Assembly: GCA_951213105.1 (NCBI GenBank)
Contig: OX578150.1
Span: 23,626,022 to 23,690,021 of the forward strand
Source of the DNA: Amaurobius ferox
Taxonomy: Eukaryota > Arthropoda > Arachnida > Araneae > Amaurobiidae
Length of the DNA stretch: 64,000 nucleotides
Direction: 5' to 3'
Shown: one piece after another, positions 45,641-56,725 of the stretch
Layout: every line of letters begins with the position of its first letter
Numbering within the stretch: position 1 is the first letter of the stretch
Notes under the pieces: generated by a model
Database searches by the model: none
Told to the model about the DNA's origin: nothing
Seen by the model: only the letters and a program-made list of their open reading frames with translations
Translations under genes and position numbers: made by a program

Positions 45641-48600
45641 GTGATTGGTCTGCAGAGCTACAAGCAGAGCTAGCAGCGGAGGAGAGCCGGCTCAGGCAGC
45701 AAGCGAGCGACTTTTCCAAAACTGTGAGTTTAAATTCTGCATATCTTACTTCTAAGAAATGTGTAAATAGTGTAAAAGTGTCTAAATTTAAATTTCCAAA
45801 TGTATCTCATAAAGTGTCTAATGTAAATACTTCTAGTAATATTGTAAATAGTTCTAAAAGTAAAAATAAGTGTTTTAAGTGTAACAAACTAGATCATACT
45901 AAATTTAATTGTCCTAGAAATAATGGATCTAGCATTGTGGAATTTCTTGGGTCTCCACAGATTGAGGCTAATACTGTAATCGATCCTAGCGATAGACTCA
46001 GCTGGGTAGTAGACACTGCTGCTACGCGGCATTTCTGTAATAACATTAAGTTATTTTCAAAATTTAATGAGTGCAAAGGCACTTCAATTTCGCTAGCAGT
46101 AGGGGATGTCGAAAGTCCAGTTGAGGCTATCGGGACAGTGGATATGTATGTCCAATTTAAGGATAAGCAAAGTATTATCAAATTGGAAAATGTTATGTAT
46201 TCTCCTAAACTTAGGAGAAATTTATTAGCTGCATCTGTTCTTGAGGAACAAAATTTTAGTTTTAATGGAGCTAATGGGGTTCTATGGTTTTTTACACCTA
46301 AAGGGGAGAAATTCTTTTATGCAAAAAGAAAGGATGGGTTGTATTTTTTAAAACCTAAGTATAGTACCCAGGAACAACATAACTTAGAAACCCGTCAATC
46401 TAAAGATAGGGATCGAGATGGAGACAAGAAACACAAAAAGGATAAGAAATCCAAGGATAGGGATCCTAGTGCTTCCAGAAAAACACCTAAAGTAAGAATA
46501 GCACCTAATCTTAAAGAAACTAAATTTAAATCTGACAAAACAAAAACTAAGCAGAATAAAAATGTGAATAGTTCAATATCTAAGCCTAGCAGTTCAGTAA
46601 CTGAACTTAATAGTACAAACTGTCTTTGGCATAAACGATATTGCCACATAAACGCTGAATATCTCCTCCAAACCAGCAAAGTTTCTGCTGTAAACGGACT
46701 TCCTAGGCTTAAATACAAAAAGTTAAATTGTAAATCGTGTAAATTGGCGAAGTCTAGGAGAGTATCGTATAAACCCACCGGTAGGATAAGGTCCACTAAA
46801 CCATTGCAATTGTTACACATGGATGTGTGTGGTCCCTTACCCACAGCCTCATATGGTGGGAACAAGTATGTCTTAACTATAACAGATGATTATAGTAGAA
46901 AAGTTTTTGTTTACCTCATGAAACAGAAGTCAGAAGTATTTTCACATTTTAAAGAGTTTCAGGCCAGAGAAGAAAGGCAGTTAGGTACTAAAATTCTATG
47001 TATCCGGACGGATAATGGAATGGAATTCTGCCATGATAAGTTCAAAAATTACCTGAAGGATATGGGTATTAAGGCTGAGAGGACTAACACATATACCCCA
47101 CAGCAAAATGGAGTATCAGAGCGATTTAATTTAACCGCGTTTGACTGTGTTAGAGCCATGTTGAACGACAGCAAATTGCATGACAGATTCTGGGCGGAAG
47201 CAATATTGTGTTTTGCATACACTAAAAATCGAATATGTCACAAATTTAAGACAAAAACTCCACATGAACTCTACAGTGGTAGAAAACCTTCAGTCAAACA
47301 TCTTAGAACCTTTGGTTGTAGAGCATATGTAGGCAAACCCAGTCAGCTCAGAAAAAAGTTAGACATGAAAGCTACAGAAGGGGTGATGGTAGTCTATGCT
47401 ACTAAAACTAAAGGATATAGGATATTTTTGTCAGGAGAGAAACGAACAATTGAGACCTGCAATGTGAGGTTTGATGAGGGTGATGTAGTGGAAAGCATCC
47501 TGGACCCAATTTGTCCCAGAAATATCTCCTTAGGGATATCAAGAGATAACCTTTCAGAATACTCCGACGGGGAATATCCGAGAGAGCAGTCTGATGGGGG
47601 GGCAGGAGAGAGTGATGACACTGGTGACGATCCGTCTGAATCCAGTGAGGAAACGGACTCTCCTGCTGACTCCAGTATGACTCCTTGCTCGGGTATTGCT
47701 TGGCAGCGAAAGACGGTTCCAAGACCCGATGAGAGTAGAACCGATGTGTATTATTACGCTCAAGGAGATAATAAAAGGCTGAGGTCGCACAAGGATGTTA
47801 AGAAATATTGTGAGAAAAGGAATATACAGTTTGATCAGCAACTGTTTAATTTTCGGGAAAATAAAGGTCTTAAAAGGGTCAGAGGCAGACCAGAAGCAAG
47901 CAATATTGAAATAAATATACCAAAAGGGTACAACGCTGCTATAAAATCTTCCCAGTCCGAAAAATGGTGTAAAGCCATGGATGAAGAAATGGCCGTAATG
48001 CAAGAGAGGGGTGTCTGGGAACTAGTTCCTGCATCCACATCACAAAAGCATATAGGCAGTAGATGGGTCTACACTATTAAGAAAGACGAGAATGGGAAAA
48101 TCAAGAGGTTTAAAGCTCGTTTGGTGGCCCAGGGGTATGGTCAGCAAAAGGGAGAATCATACGATGAAGTTTTTAGCCCTGTTGTTAACTTCAACTTAAT
48201 TAGAGCATTCTTCTCAATTTTCGTATGCATGCTTGGCTGGATGCATTTCCAATTAGATATCAAATCTGCCTATCTCTATGCTAAATTGAGTCAAAAAGTA
48301 TATATGAAACAGCCTCAAGGTTATGTCAATCAGGAACAGCCTGATTATGTTTGTTTGTTGAAGAAAGCCATTTACGGTCTTCATCAAAGTGGAAGAGAAT
48401 GGTTTAATGAACTTGACACCAAATTAAAAGAATTAAATTTTTTAAAACTTCAATGGTGTAATTGTGCATATATTTACAATAGCAAAGTTCTTATGCTAGT
48501 CTATGTGGATGACATAATTCTCTTCTCAAAGTATCAAAGGGACATAGACCACATTGTTTCGTTACTTAGCATAGAATTTGATATCAAGGTATTAGGAAAA

Positions 48601-49242
48601 ATTAGAAAACTGTTAGGCGTGGAATTTAAAGAGTGTGACAATAAATTTTTTATACATCAAAGTCAGTATATAGATAAAGTATGTCAAATGTTTCAACAGT
48701 ATATATATCTAGTTACTTCACTTCCCATTTCTAAAGGGAATATTCTAAGTAAAATAGATTGTCCAAAGACAAGTGAAGAAATAAAGCAAATGCAAAGTTT
48801 TCCTTACAGGAGCTTAATTGGGTGTTTGGCTTTTATATCTAGTAGGACTAGACCTGATATTTGTTACGCCATCAATATATTATCTCAATTTCAAGAAAAC
48901 CCTGGAATTAAGCATTGGGATGCATTGTTAAGACTTTTAGGATATGTTGAAAAGACTAAAAACTATATGTTGAATTTATCTAACATTCAGGAGTTAAAAT
49001 TGAATTGTTATTCAGATTCTGACTTTGCTGCAAACAGAGATGACCGTGTTTCATTTGGAGGCATGATACTCTTTATTGATAATGTACCTATTTCTTGGCG
49101 TACCTTTAAATATAAGTGTGTCAGCTTGTCAACCATGGAAGCTGAATATGTATCACTAACAGAAGCCGCTAAGGAAATGATATGGGTACAAAACATAATT
49201 GAAGAATGTCATTTACTTGGGTTAAATTTTAATAAAAGTAAC

Positions 49243-49250
49243 AGTATTAT
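49243..49250. repeat. 8-bp target duplication (left) of the foldback element
   Basis: AGTATTAT, identical to 49791-49798. Copia RNase H is in phase across the site once one copy is discounted. Confidence 0.95.
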
Positions 49251-49790
49251 GGTACTTACGTATTATCGCAACCATGACAAAACGTAATTGATGTATCATC
49301 CAATAAAGGTCCCGATCGATTCCAAGGACAACATGCAACAAAGTGATCTGTATGAGGACCCACGTTCGAGCGGGCTCGAACTGGTTGGGGAACGTACGCA
49401 CCGCTGGGACTGTGTCGTCAGACAAGCCGGCTTCGCCGGACCAAGTCACAGAGCATACTAGACTCGCTTCTGGGACTGTCGCACGGCGCAAGGACCGTGA
49501 CAACATGCAGCCAAGTGATCTGTATGAGGACCCACGTTCGAGCGGGCTCGAACTGGTTGAGAAAAACCCAGAAGCGAGTCTAGTATGCTCTGTGACTTGG
49601 TCCGGCGAAGCCGGCCTGTCTGACGACACAGTCCCAGTGGTGCGTACGTCCCCCAACCAGTTCGAGCGCGCTCGAACGTGGGTCCTCATACAGATCACTT
49701 TGTTGCATGTTGTCCTTGGAATCGATCGGGACCTTTATTGGACGATACATCAATTACGTTTTGTCATGGTTGCGATAATACGTAAGTACC
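49251..49790. mobile_element. 540-bp foldback element with 8-bp target duplication
   Basis: The termini are GGTACTTACGTATTATCGCA and its exact complement. The arms pair over more than 200 bp and are GC-richer than the Copia DNA around them. The central loop carries another copy of an arm segment (AAGTGATCTGTATGAGGACC onward, at about 49340 and 49513), so this segment occurs in both direct and inverted orientation. It has no real gene; the 153- and 158-codon frames are mirror-image by-products of the palindrome. An 8-bp duplication fits hAT, P or Merlin elements. The GG start slightly favours Merlin, but the superfamily is unresolved. Confidence 0.9.
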
Positions 49791-49798
49791 AGTATTAT
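49791..49798. repeat. 8-bp target duplication (right) of the foldback element
   Basis: AGTATTAT; see 49243-49250. Confidence 0.95.
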
Positions 49799-50021
49799 TT
49801 TTAGCGACAACCAAGCAGCCATTAATTTTTCTAACTCTCCAATTGAAAACAATAGAACTAAGCATATTGATGTTAGATATCATTTCCTAAGAAATTTAAT
49901 AGTCAATGAATCTTTTAATGTTAAATTTGTAAATAGTAAAGATAACTTAGCAGATCACTTTACTAAACCAATGACTAAGGAAATAATACTTAAATTTTGT
50001 AATAAAATTTTTAAAAACTAA

Positions 50022-50888
50022 ATCAAAACTTTTTGAGATTAAATGTTTAGTCCAAAGAAAATTTTAAATACTAAATTGAATTTACAACTTGGGAATTTTT
50101 AAAGATGTCATATATATACATTATTGTTTATCTTAAACCTCATTGATATAAGATAGTATATCTTGAGTATAAATTTTTGTGATATTGAATCTTTTTCACT
50201 TTACACCTTTGTATATACATCCATTTTCCATGACCCGCATAATGCTAAATAATAGCTTATGTGTATAAAAAAAATTTGTATTTTTCAACTTGGTAAAAAG
50301 TATGTGTTGAAAGTTTTGATAAAGGAATTTTATTATCTAATTACTTGCATCATGTATTTTTAAATATTTGGTATATCAATGCAGTCTAATAGTATTAATT
50401 ATGTATACTTATATTGTGTTAATAGACTAAATTTTTTAAGCTTTTTGAATTATAGTGTTTATACTCAAATTTAAAGTGAACTTAAATTCTATGCTTATAC
50501 TAAATCTTAATCTTTTAAAGTTGACTTGTTTAATATGATAATGTGCTTATACTTAAATTTTGGATTCTTATAATTAAATTTAAACTAAAATTTAAATTTT
50601 TGAATGCTGATACTTAAGCATTGAAGTTGTGTTGTATATAAATTTCTACTTGATGTGAAATGTTGTTGTTACAATATTGTCGACAATACTTAACTATTTT
50701 TCAGATGCTATAAGTACTTATGCATTTTATTTTAAATTTAATAATGATATAATACTTTAAATTTTTCCTTCATTATATGTTTGATAGGATACTGGGACCT
50801 TGGTGTTTATTGATATACCTTGGTTTCTCAGAGTAAGTTTTCTTTTGCATATGCATTGAGACTTAAGGATTTGCATGAGGGGGCCGAT
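50022..50888 (+). other. Copia 3' untranslated region with polypurine tract
   Basis: About 865 bp of AT-rich, non-coding sequence with degenerate repeats of CTTATACTTAAATTTT-like words. GAGGGGG at 50877-50883, a few bases before the LTR, is the likely polypurine primer for plus-strand synthesis. Confidence 0.75.
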
Positions 50889-51085
50889 TGTTGGAAATAA
50901 TCAATACATCGCGATTCACGTTCCCGTGAACGGGCGTTTATGCAAATTTAATATGAACGACTCTTCCCGTTCACCGGCGTGAACCATGACGTTTTTCAAC
51001 ATGAGGTTTCATGCAAATCAGTTCTCAATGCGTACGCATCTGATTTGCATATCCGGGGGCGTTTCCGGAACTGTCCATTCTCGGA

Positions 51086-51091
51086 TATATA
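51086..51091 (+). promoter_or_regulatory. TATA-like box in the Copia LTR
   Basis: TATATA sits in a GC-richer surrounding about 200 bp into the LTR, in the position of the U3 promoter. Confidence 0.6.
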
Positions 51092-51570
51092 GGGCAGAGG
51101 TTTCTTGAAGCAATCAGATCGATCGAGTATTCGATCAGATCAGATCCAGACGTCTTAAGACGATAGAGATAGACACTGATGGTCTGATGCAGGCAGACAG
51201 AAATGTTTTTGACAGAAGCACTGCGGAATATCGTTTGACGACGGTTAATAGTCGAAACGGATGCAGATGTGGTCAGTTTGGACCAGCATGTATTGAACGT
51301 TAAATTTACTTACAAACGTTCGGAAGCCGCTTTAAATATTTTCCTGATGTTCTATCCTTTGGTTTCCCTTTGCCAAGTGTGATACCTTTGATGGTGGCTG
51401 AAATACACGCAAGTGATAGAGGTAGTATAGTAACTTACTACCAAATGCTTCAAGGAATCTCTGTCTAGTCATTTACAACTGCAAATCTTTTTGTACATAG
51501 TATATTTTGATGTTTTACGGCATGGAAAATTACCAGGTACGTGTAATATGCCTAGTTGTGTTTTTCACCA

Positions 51571-51576
51571 AATAAA
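51571..51576 (+). terminator. AATAAA polyadenylation signal in the Copia LTR
   Basis: Canonical hexamer about 56 bp before the LTR end. Confidence 0.65.
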
Positions 51577-51632
51577 GTGAACGAAGTTTTTCTTTAAAAC
51601 TGGACTTGTGTACTTTCATGACCCACCCAACA

Positions 51633-53285
51633 CTTATTGACTCTGACAGTGCGTGCTTTGCTATCTTCAAATTTTTTAAATTTCGTCAATATCTGACAAT
51701 TAGAGTTGAGGGGGGGGTGCTTACAAGATTAGCGCTAGCTAAGCTAGCTGTGTGCCTTTATGGCGGCAATTGGAGACCATCTTCATCCGTAGCTTTATGC
51801 ATTTTAGGCCTAGGGCGGCTCCCACCACTATTGGTGGGGTTTACACTGTGATTTGGCAATTTGCCGGAGTCACTAACAATATCCTGATGGCTTTGTGGCA
51901 AGGCTATAGAAATCTCAGGCTGGCTAGAAGAAATAGGAGGAGAAGAAATAACTGCCGGAGATAGTCTCCGACAGGTCTCACCATATTGTGGCAGCTTGAA
52001 TTTCGCAAAGAAGTGGTCCATCTTCATCTTGTGTTTCTGCAATCTGGCCTTTAGTTGAAACATTTCGTCTTGGTCTTTACAGTGTCTCATCTCCATATCC
52101 ACATAGTTGTATATTGCTCTCATGCCGCTAGCCTCCATCTTGGCTTCGCTCAGTGTCATGTCTTGACTTGCATTACCATGTTGCTATACACCGTCGATGG
52201 GACTTCCTTGTCCGGGTGGGTGCGGTAGCGGCGGGAATTCCGCGGCGTCTTTCATCTCCCCTTCCGAAGCGGTCCGGTGGCTTGAAGGTCGCAGGGTACG
52301 GCGGGAAGGTCACATAGGCAGCGGCGAAAAGGGCCGAAAGTCATGTACAGTAGTAGGAGCACAGAAGAAACATCCTCTCTCTTCGAAGGCTAAGCTCTGA
52401 ATCTCCAAAAAGTAAGCAATGCAGTCGAATGAGATGGAGAGAGGGGGTGGAATTACCAGCAGAATTGCTCTCCACGTGTTGCTTAGCCAGGCCCTTTTCA
52501 GGGCCAGAAAGTCCGTTTTTAGGGACAGGGGTAAACCTATCAAAGAATTCTTGGATAGCACGAGTCTTGGATAGAGTCTCGGACAGGGTAGGAGTACTAC
52601 AAGGCATCAAAGGTGCTGAGGAAACAACTGAAAACCCATGAGGAGAACTCATGGGGGGCTCACCTGACGTATCCATTTCCACGTGCTGTAAGTCTCTTTC
52701 CATCTTGGCAACTTTCTCGTTGAGAATGACTCACTGCTCGGAAGTCATATCCCAGGGAGGATTTTCAACAATGACTCTAAGCTAGCTCGTCAAGATTGAA
52801 TTCAGCATCTCTGAGTGCTTGCAGGTCCAGATACAAGCAACTTGGATTACTGGCCGGCATGTAATAGCCACGAGTTTTCCTGAACTTATGAAAGTCCGAA
52901 ATGGATTTGTGCTTGCCATAAATGTGCCTAAAAGCTGCGTACGAAGCGTGAGCATTCGCCGAGTAAAAGCTCGGAGAGGAAGCTATTTCGTCCAAAATGG
53001 TGACGAGAGAGAGCGTCGACCGAGACCAACCTCACCCCACGGCGTCTAGAACGAGAATCGTGTTTCAAAGTGTCCAAGCCAAGTCTATATTCAACGGAGC
53101 ACCTAGCGTGAGTGCGCTTCCATCTCCAGTCAGAGAGGTTTCGTGTGTGAAATTTTGACATTATTTGAATGCAGCAGAGTTGAAAGAATAGAACCGCCCC
53201 CAAGTGGGCGGGTGTAAGAGCTGGGTCCAATGGAAAATCAGAGTCAACTGGAAGGAGGGATGAAGATTGCAAAGGTAGGTATCGA
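51633..53285 (-). pseudogene. LINE-6 remnant: 5' UTR and ORF1 N-terminal region
   Basis: On the minus strand, a GC-rich probable 5' UTR (about 53285-53000) leads to a frame at 52995 (MDEIASSPSFYSANAHASY). After stops, it is followed by frames at 52341-52703 (VEMDTSGEPPMSSPHGFSVV) and 51758-52159 (MTLSEAKMEASGMRAIYNYV, with a helical segment and a Ser/Pro-rich end). These look like disordered and helical N-terminal parts of LINE ORF1 proteins, comparable in style to 54997 and below. No zinc knuckle or ORF2 is present. It stops where the Copia LTR begins. The assignment rests on style and neighbours rather than on a defined domain. Confidence 0.45.
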
Positions 53286-53325
53286 GGACCCTTTTCAGAA
53301 GCTAGCCAAAAATAAAATAAAAAGT

Positions 53326-55150
53326 TTAATTTTGGGGGGTTTGAGGTTTTTGAAGTTCTGAAATTAAATTAACAATGAGAAAAAGTTTATTTAGCGGTTC
53401 GTCATTTGATTCGAGAATATTGGTAAGTTGATTGAATAAATTTTGGATGTTTGAGAAGTTGAACATTTTTTCCATCTCTTGGAAGAATTTAAGGAACTGA
53501 AAAAAGGAATTTGAGTTTAAGGATTGAAGTGGGACTTCAGGAAACACTTGGGCAATGCTCTCTCCGGCTATACCTGTAGCCGTCACGGAGCAAGCCTGTG
53601 GTACCTGATGTTTAGAACGAAGAGGTGGAAAATTAACAAAGTCGGAACCAGGGGGGGGGGGGGGATATTGGAGATTTGAGAGTTTTTAGGAATTTGATTA
53701 ATAGCCTGGAACTTGTTACGGTTCCAGGGGTTTTGGGGACATTTCGAAAGTTTGTGGGGGTGGTCTCCTCTACAATTGGCCAGGATTTCTCTATTTTTGG
53801 AACATATTCTGGTAGGGTGTCCTTCTCCACATTTTAGGCAACGGGGTGGGAGTGAGCATTGGTCACTATGATGATTAAACATTTGGAAGTTATAGAACAT
53901 TTTAATGCCTTTGGAGATGAAATTTTGGATTTGAAGGTAAAGGAGGTTGTCGATTTCGAAGATCCTTTCCCATTTCTCGTACGGCACAAGTCCAACCAGG
54001 AAGATGGGGAGGGGAGATTTGTCGCGGCGGTTTTTAAGTTGGGTGATCCGTGTTATTTGGAAGCCTTTAGAAAGGAGGGCCGATTTGATTTGTTCGATGT
54101 CCATATTAGTGGGAAGTCCTTTGATAACTATTTTTTTTGTGTGGTCACATTTCAAATTTATGAAGCTGAAGGGTATTTTTCCTTGGGTCAAGTGAGCTTG
54201 AACCTTCCTGAAGTCCTCAACGGACCCAGGAGTGATCTTGATCACTCTTCCCAGGAGAAGGCCTGTCACGTTATTAGAAAGGATTTTATTAAGATCAATA
54301 ATGAGCTCTCCCCAATTAATTGAGGAGTCAACATAGAAGGAAGCGACTTTTTCTTTTTTTTGGGGGGGGGGGGGGGGGTGAGTCGACCGGGGCTGAGTTT
54401 AAGTTTTCAAAATTATTAGAGATTGGAATAGAGTCATTTTGGGCCACAGCGGCTTTTCCGTCAATTTTAGCTTTTTTACTATTAGACTGGATGGTGTAAC
54501 CTTCCAGAATGTTGAAATAATCGTGTTTGTAATTCTCATAAAGAGTATTTTCCTGAATCTTACCGATGGAGGTAGACATAAAGTTAATGATTTTAAAGTT
54601 AATGATTTTTTTCCCTAGACGTAAGGGTCTCATAATCTGGGTGGCTGGCTAACAGAGAAGAATCAGCGATACTACCTGTTAGCAGTCTGTTGAGCATCTG
54701 GACTTCTTCATAAGGAATTCCATCTTTTTCAATTTCCATGTCCAATCTGGCGATGATGAAGTCATAACAGAGAAGATGTTTGTCAATCGTCGATTCCAGG
54801 GGGTTGAGGATATTCATTCCCACTTTTTTCCTAAAGGCTGGTTGAAGTCTTTCTCTCGTGGTCGGAATGGACATAGAAGGAGTAGCATCATCAGTATTAG
54901 CAGCTTCTGGGGCCTTGGTATCAGACGGCAATAAAGGTGTGGAAAAATCCATTCGATCAGAGGCAGAATCAAAATCAGTGTCACTTGTACCCGACATGTT
55001 TTATCGCAACTGGATATTACATGCCCAAGTATAAGTAAACTGAAGGAACGTAAAAGCAGTAAGGTAAGAGCACAAGAGAAGGCGACTGTACACCGTGGTG
55101 TCCACTCACCGAATCGAATCTGAATCATGCGTAAACCTTTATCTTCAGTA
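53326..55150 (-). pseudogene. LINE-5 remnant: 5' UTR and ORF1 (gag) only
   Basis: The 5' UTR near 55115 shares GAATCTGAATCATGCGTAAA with LINE-3 (about 60770). ORF1 starts at 54997 (MSGTSDTDFDSASDRMDF). It changes frame near 54630 and again at a C17 run on the coding strand (54362-54378) that encodes a Pro stretch before KKRKSRF. The frame at 53583-54269 holds an RRM/PRE_C2HC-like region (KKIVIKGLPTNMDIEQIKSA, then PLPIFLVGL). Zinc knuckles follow: the first is damaged (FYNFQMFNHHSDQC in place of CxxC), while CLKCGEGHPTRIC is intact. A C14 run at 53651-53664 shifts the frame. The last part, 53326-53586, is the helical C-terminal module and ends ORF1. ORF2 is missing. Confidence 0.78.
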
Positions 55151-56658
55151 CGCAATGTGGCTTGTTGAAGGAGTCCCTAGTCGATTAGACTTCAACCTCC
55201 GGTATGGTGATTTTATCTGACAAACATGACATCAATTGAGCTGAACAAGTATCAAATAGGAAAAAAGGAGCAAACTCAGGTGCTGCCACCTATGGGTGTT
55301 ATGTAGCACAAAAAGGAAGAATTTAAAGCAGGAAGCAATGCAGAATTTAAAAATTTACCAAGAGATGAGAAAATTGAGATATTATAAGCAATTAGGATTT
55401 TTAAAAATTTAAAAGGTAGGATATGGAAGGATCGGAAGTTACAAAGCTCAGGGGGGGTCGAAAAGTACAGTTCGTGGCCGCTTTCGATGCCTCCGAGGGT
55501 CATAATCAGTAATATTGAAAAGGGTTTCATTTCTAATGGTCGGAATGTTGTCGAAGAAGTTGGTTGAAAGCTTTTTAATGGTGAATTTGATAGTTTTAAT
55601 ATTGAAATCGTTGCGTATCACATCATTTCGAAGGAATCTCGGAGCTCTTCTGATGGTGCGTAGGACTCTATTTTGTTCAATTTGGACTTTATTGAGGCTG
55701 GTCTTGCTGGCAAAACCCCAAATAGGGCAGGCTTAGAGGAGGAGAGGGAGGATAATCGATTTGTAGAGGAGAATTTTATTTTTTAGGTCAAGATGGTTGG
55801 AGTAGAGAAGGTGGTTTAGGGAGCCGGCTAGGATTTTTTATATTTTAGTGATATGGTTAATGTGATCGTTCCAGGTGAGGCGACTGTCCAAGTGGACACC
55901 AAGGTATTTTGCAGAGCGGTTAAAGCAGACTGGCTGATTGCAGATGTTAATGGGGGGGGGGGGGGAATCTTTTCCATGAGAAGAAGATGGCCTGTGATTT
56001 GATAGGGTTGATTTTAATTCTCCATTTTTTGTAGTATGACTCAAGAAGTGACATATGGTTTTGGAGGTGGGACTGCAAATAGTTTGTGTTTTGATGTGCT
56101 GAGATGATACAAGTATCATCCACATACATGCAGAGGGTGGTGTGGGGCACATGGGGGATCTCATTTACGAAGATATTAAAGAGAGGGGGGGCAAGAATTG
56201 AGGCTTGGGGGACGCCGGCTTTAATGGGTTTTTTAGTGGAGAGGGTATTAAGAATGCGAACGTGGAAGTTGCGATTTTGAAGATAAGAATTGATAATTTG
56301 AATAAGGGGGGGGGGGGGTATTGATTTGGATGAGTTTAAAGATTAAACCATTGTGCCACGTTCGATCGAAGGCTTTTTCTACATCGAGCATGAGGGCTTC
56401 AGCTGATTGTTTGTTGTGGAATGCGTCAGAGACAAATTCCACAACACGCAACAGCTGGTGGGTAGTGGAATGAGAGGGACGGAAGCCAAATTGCTCGGGT
56501 ATGATAATATCGTTAGAGTCAATGAATTTAAAAAGTCTATTGTGAATTACGCGTTCAGCCAGCTTGCTGAGGGAGGACAACAGAGAGATTGGACGGTACG
56601 AGGAAGGGTTAGAGGAGTCGCCGCCGTGTTTGAAAATTGGAATAGCGACCGCGGTTTT

Positions 56659-56672
56659 CCATTGGTCAGGGA
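56659..56672. repeat. 14-bp target duplication (left) of the LINE-1 tail insert
   Basis: CCATTGGTCAGGGA, identical to 56726-56739. Confidence 0.93.
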
Positions 56673-56725
56673 TCTTTGGGTCTTGTGCCATTAAACCATA
56701 ATCAACCAACCAACCAACCAACCAA
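56673..56725 (+). mobile_element. Extremely 5'-truncated LINE-1 insertion (53 bp)
   Basis: The insert matches the last bases of copy B (GGxTCTTGTGCCATTAAACC, then (AACC)n) and is bounded by a perfect 14-bp duplication of LINE-3 sequence. Only the 3' tail was copied. It splits the LINE-3 RT frame at PDQW. Confidence 0.93.

Larger units (their letters stand above)
45619..50021 (+). pseudogene. Copia gag-pol polyprotein, 5'-truncated and split by an insertion
   Basis: Open from 45619 (first codons come from the junction) to 49250, then continuing at 49799 after the insert, with stop TAA at 50019-50021. Landmarks, numbered from 45619: zinc knuckle CFKCNKLDHTKFNC at 85; protease VVDTAATRHF with Asp132 (DTA in place of the usual DSG); gag-preintegrase LWHKRYCHI at 336. 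Integrase acids are Asp402, Asp465 and Glu501, which is a DD35E spacing. The RT motif YVDD is at 962-965, and RNase H has YSDSDFAANRDD near 1132 and STMEAEY. The final segment has FSDNQAAINFSN and NLADHFTKP. The coding part after the truncated gag has no other breaks. Without the gag N-terminus and 5' LTR it cannot act on its own. Confidence 0.92.
45640..51632 (+). mobile_element. Copia-type LTR retrotransposon, 5' LTR and gag start missing
   Basis: Order: gag end with zinc knuckle, protease, integrase, reverse transcriptase, RNase H, purine-rich tract, 3' LTR. Integrase before reverse transcriptase defines the Copia (Pseudoviridae-like) order. The left side joins the LINE-4 fragment with no 5' LTR or primer-binding site, so the element is truncated. 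A 540-bp foldback element sits inside the RNase H region. Apart from that, the pol frame is open, which suggests a fairly young copy. Confidence 0.93.
50889..51632 (+). repeat. Copia 3' LTR (744 bp)
   Basis: It begins TGTTGG and ends CCAACA, a 6-bp inverted terminus, and follows the purine tract. A TATA-like TATATA at 51086-51091 and AATAAA at 51571-51576 mark a likely promoter and polyadenylation signal. No matching 5' LTR exists in the window. Confidence 0.88.

Noticed and set aside
49222..49804. Pair of 153- and 158-codon frames on opposite strands
   Set aside because: They share the same opening residues because the DNA is a palindrome; no domain is present.
53859..54323. 154-codon plus-strand frame
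   Set aside because: It is the antisense of the LINE-5 PRE_C2HC and zinc-knuckle region.
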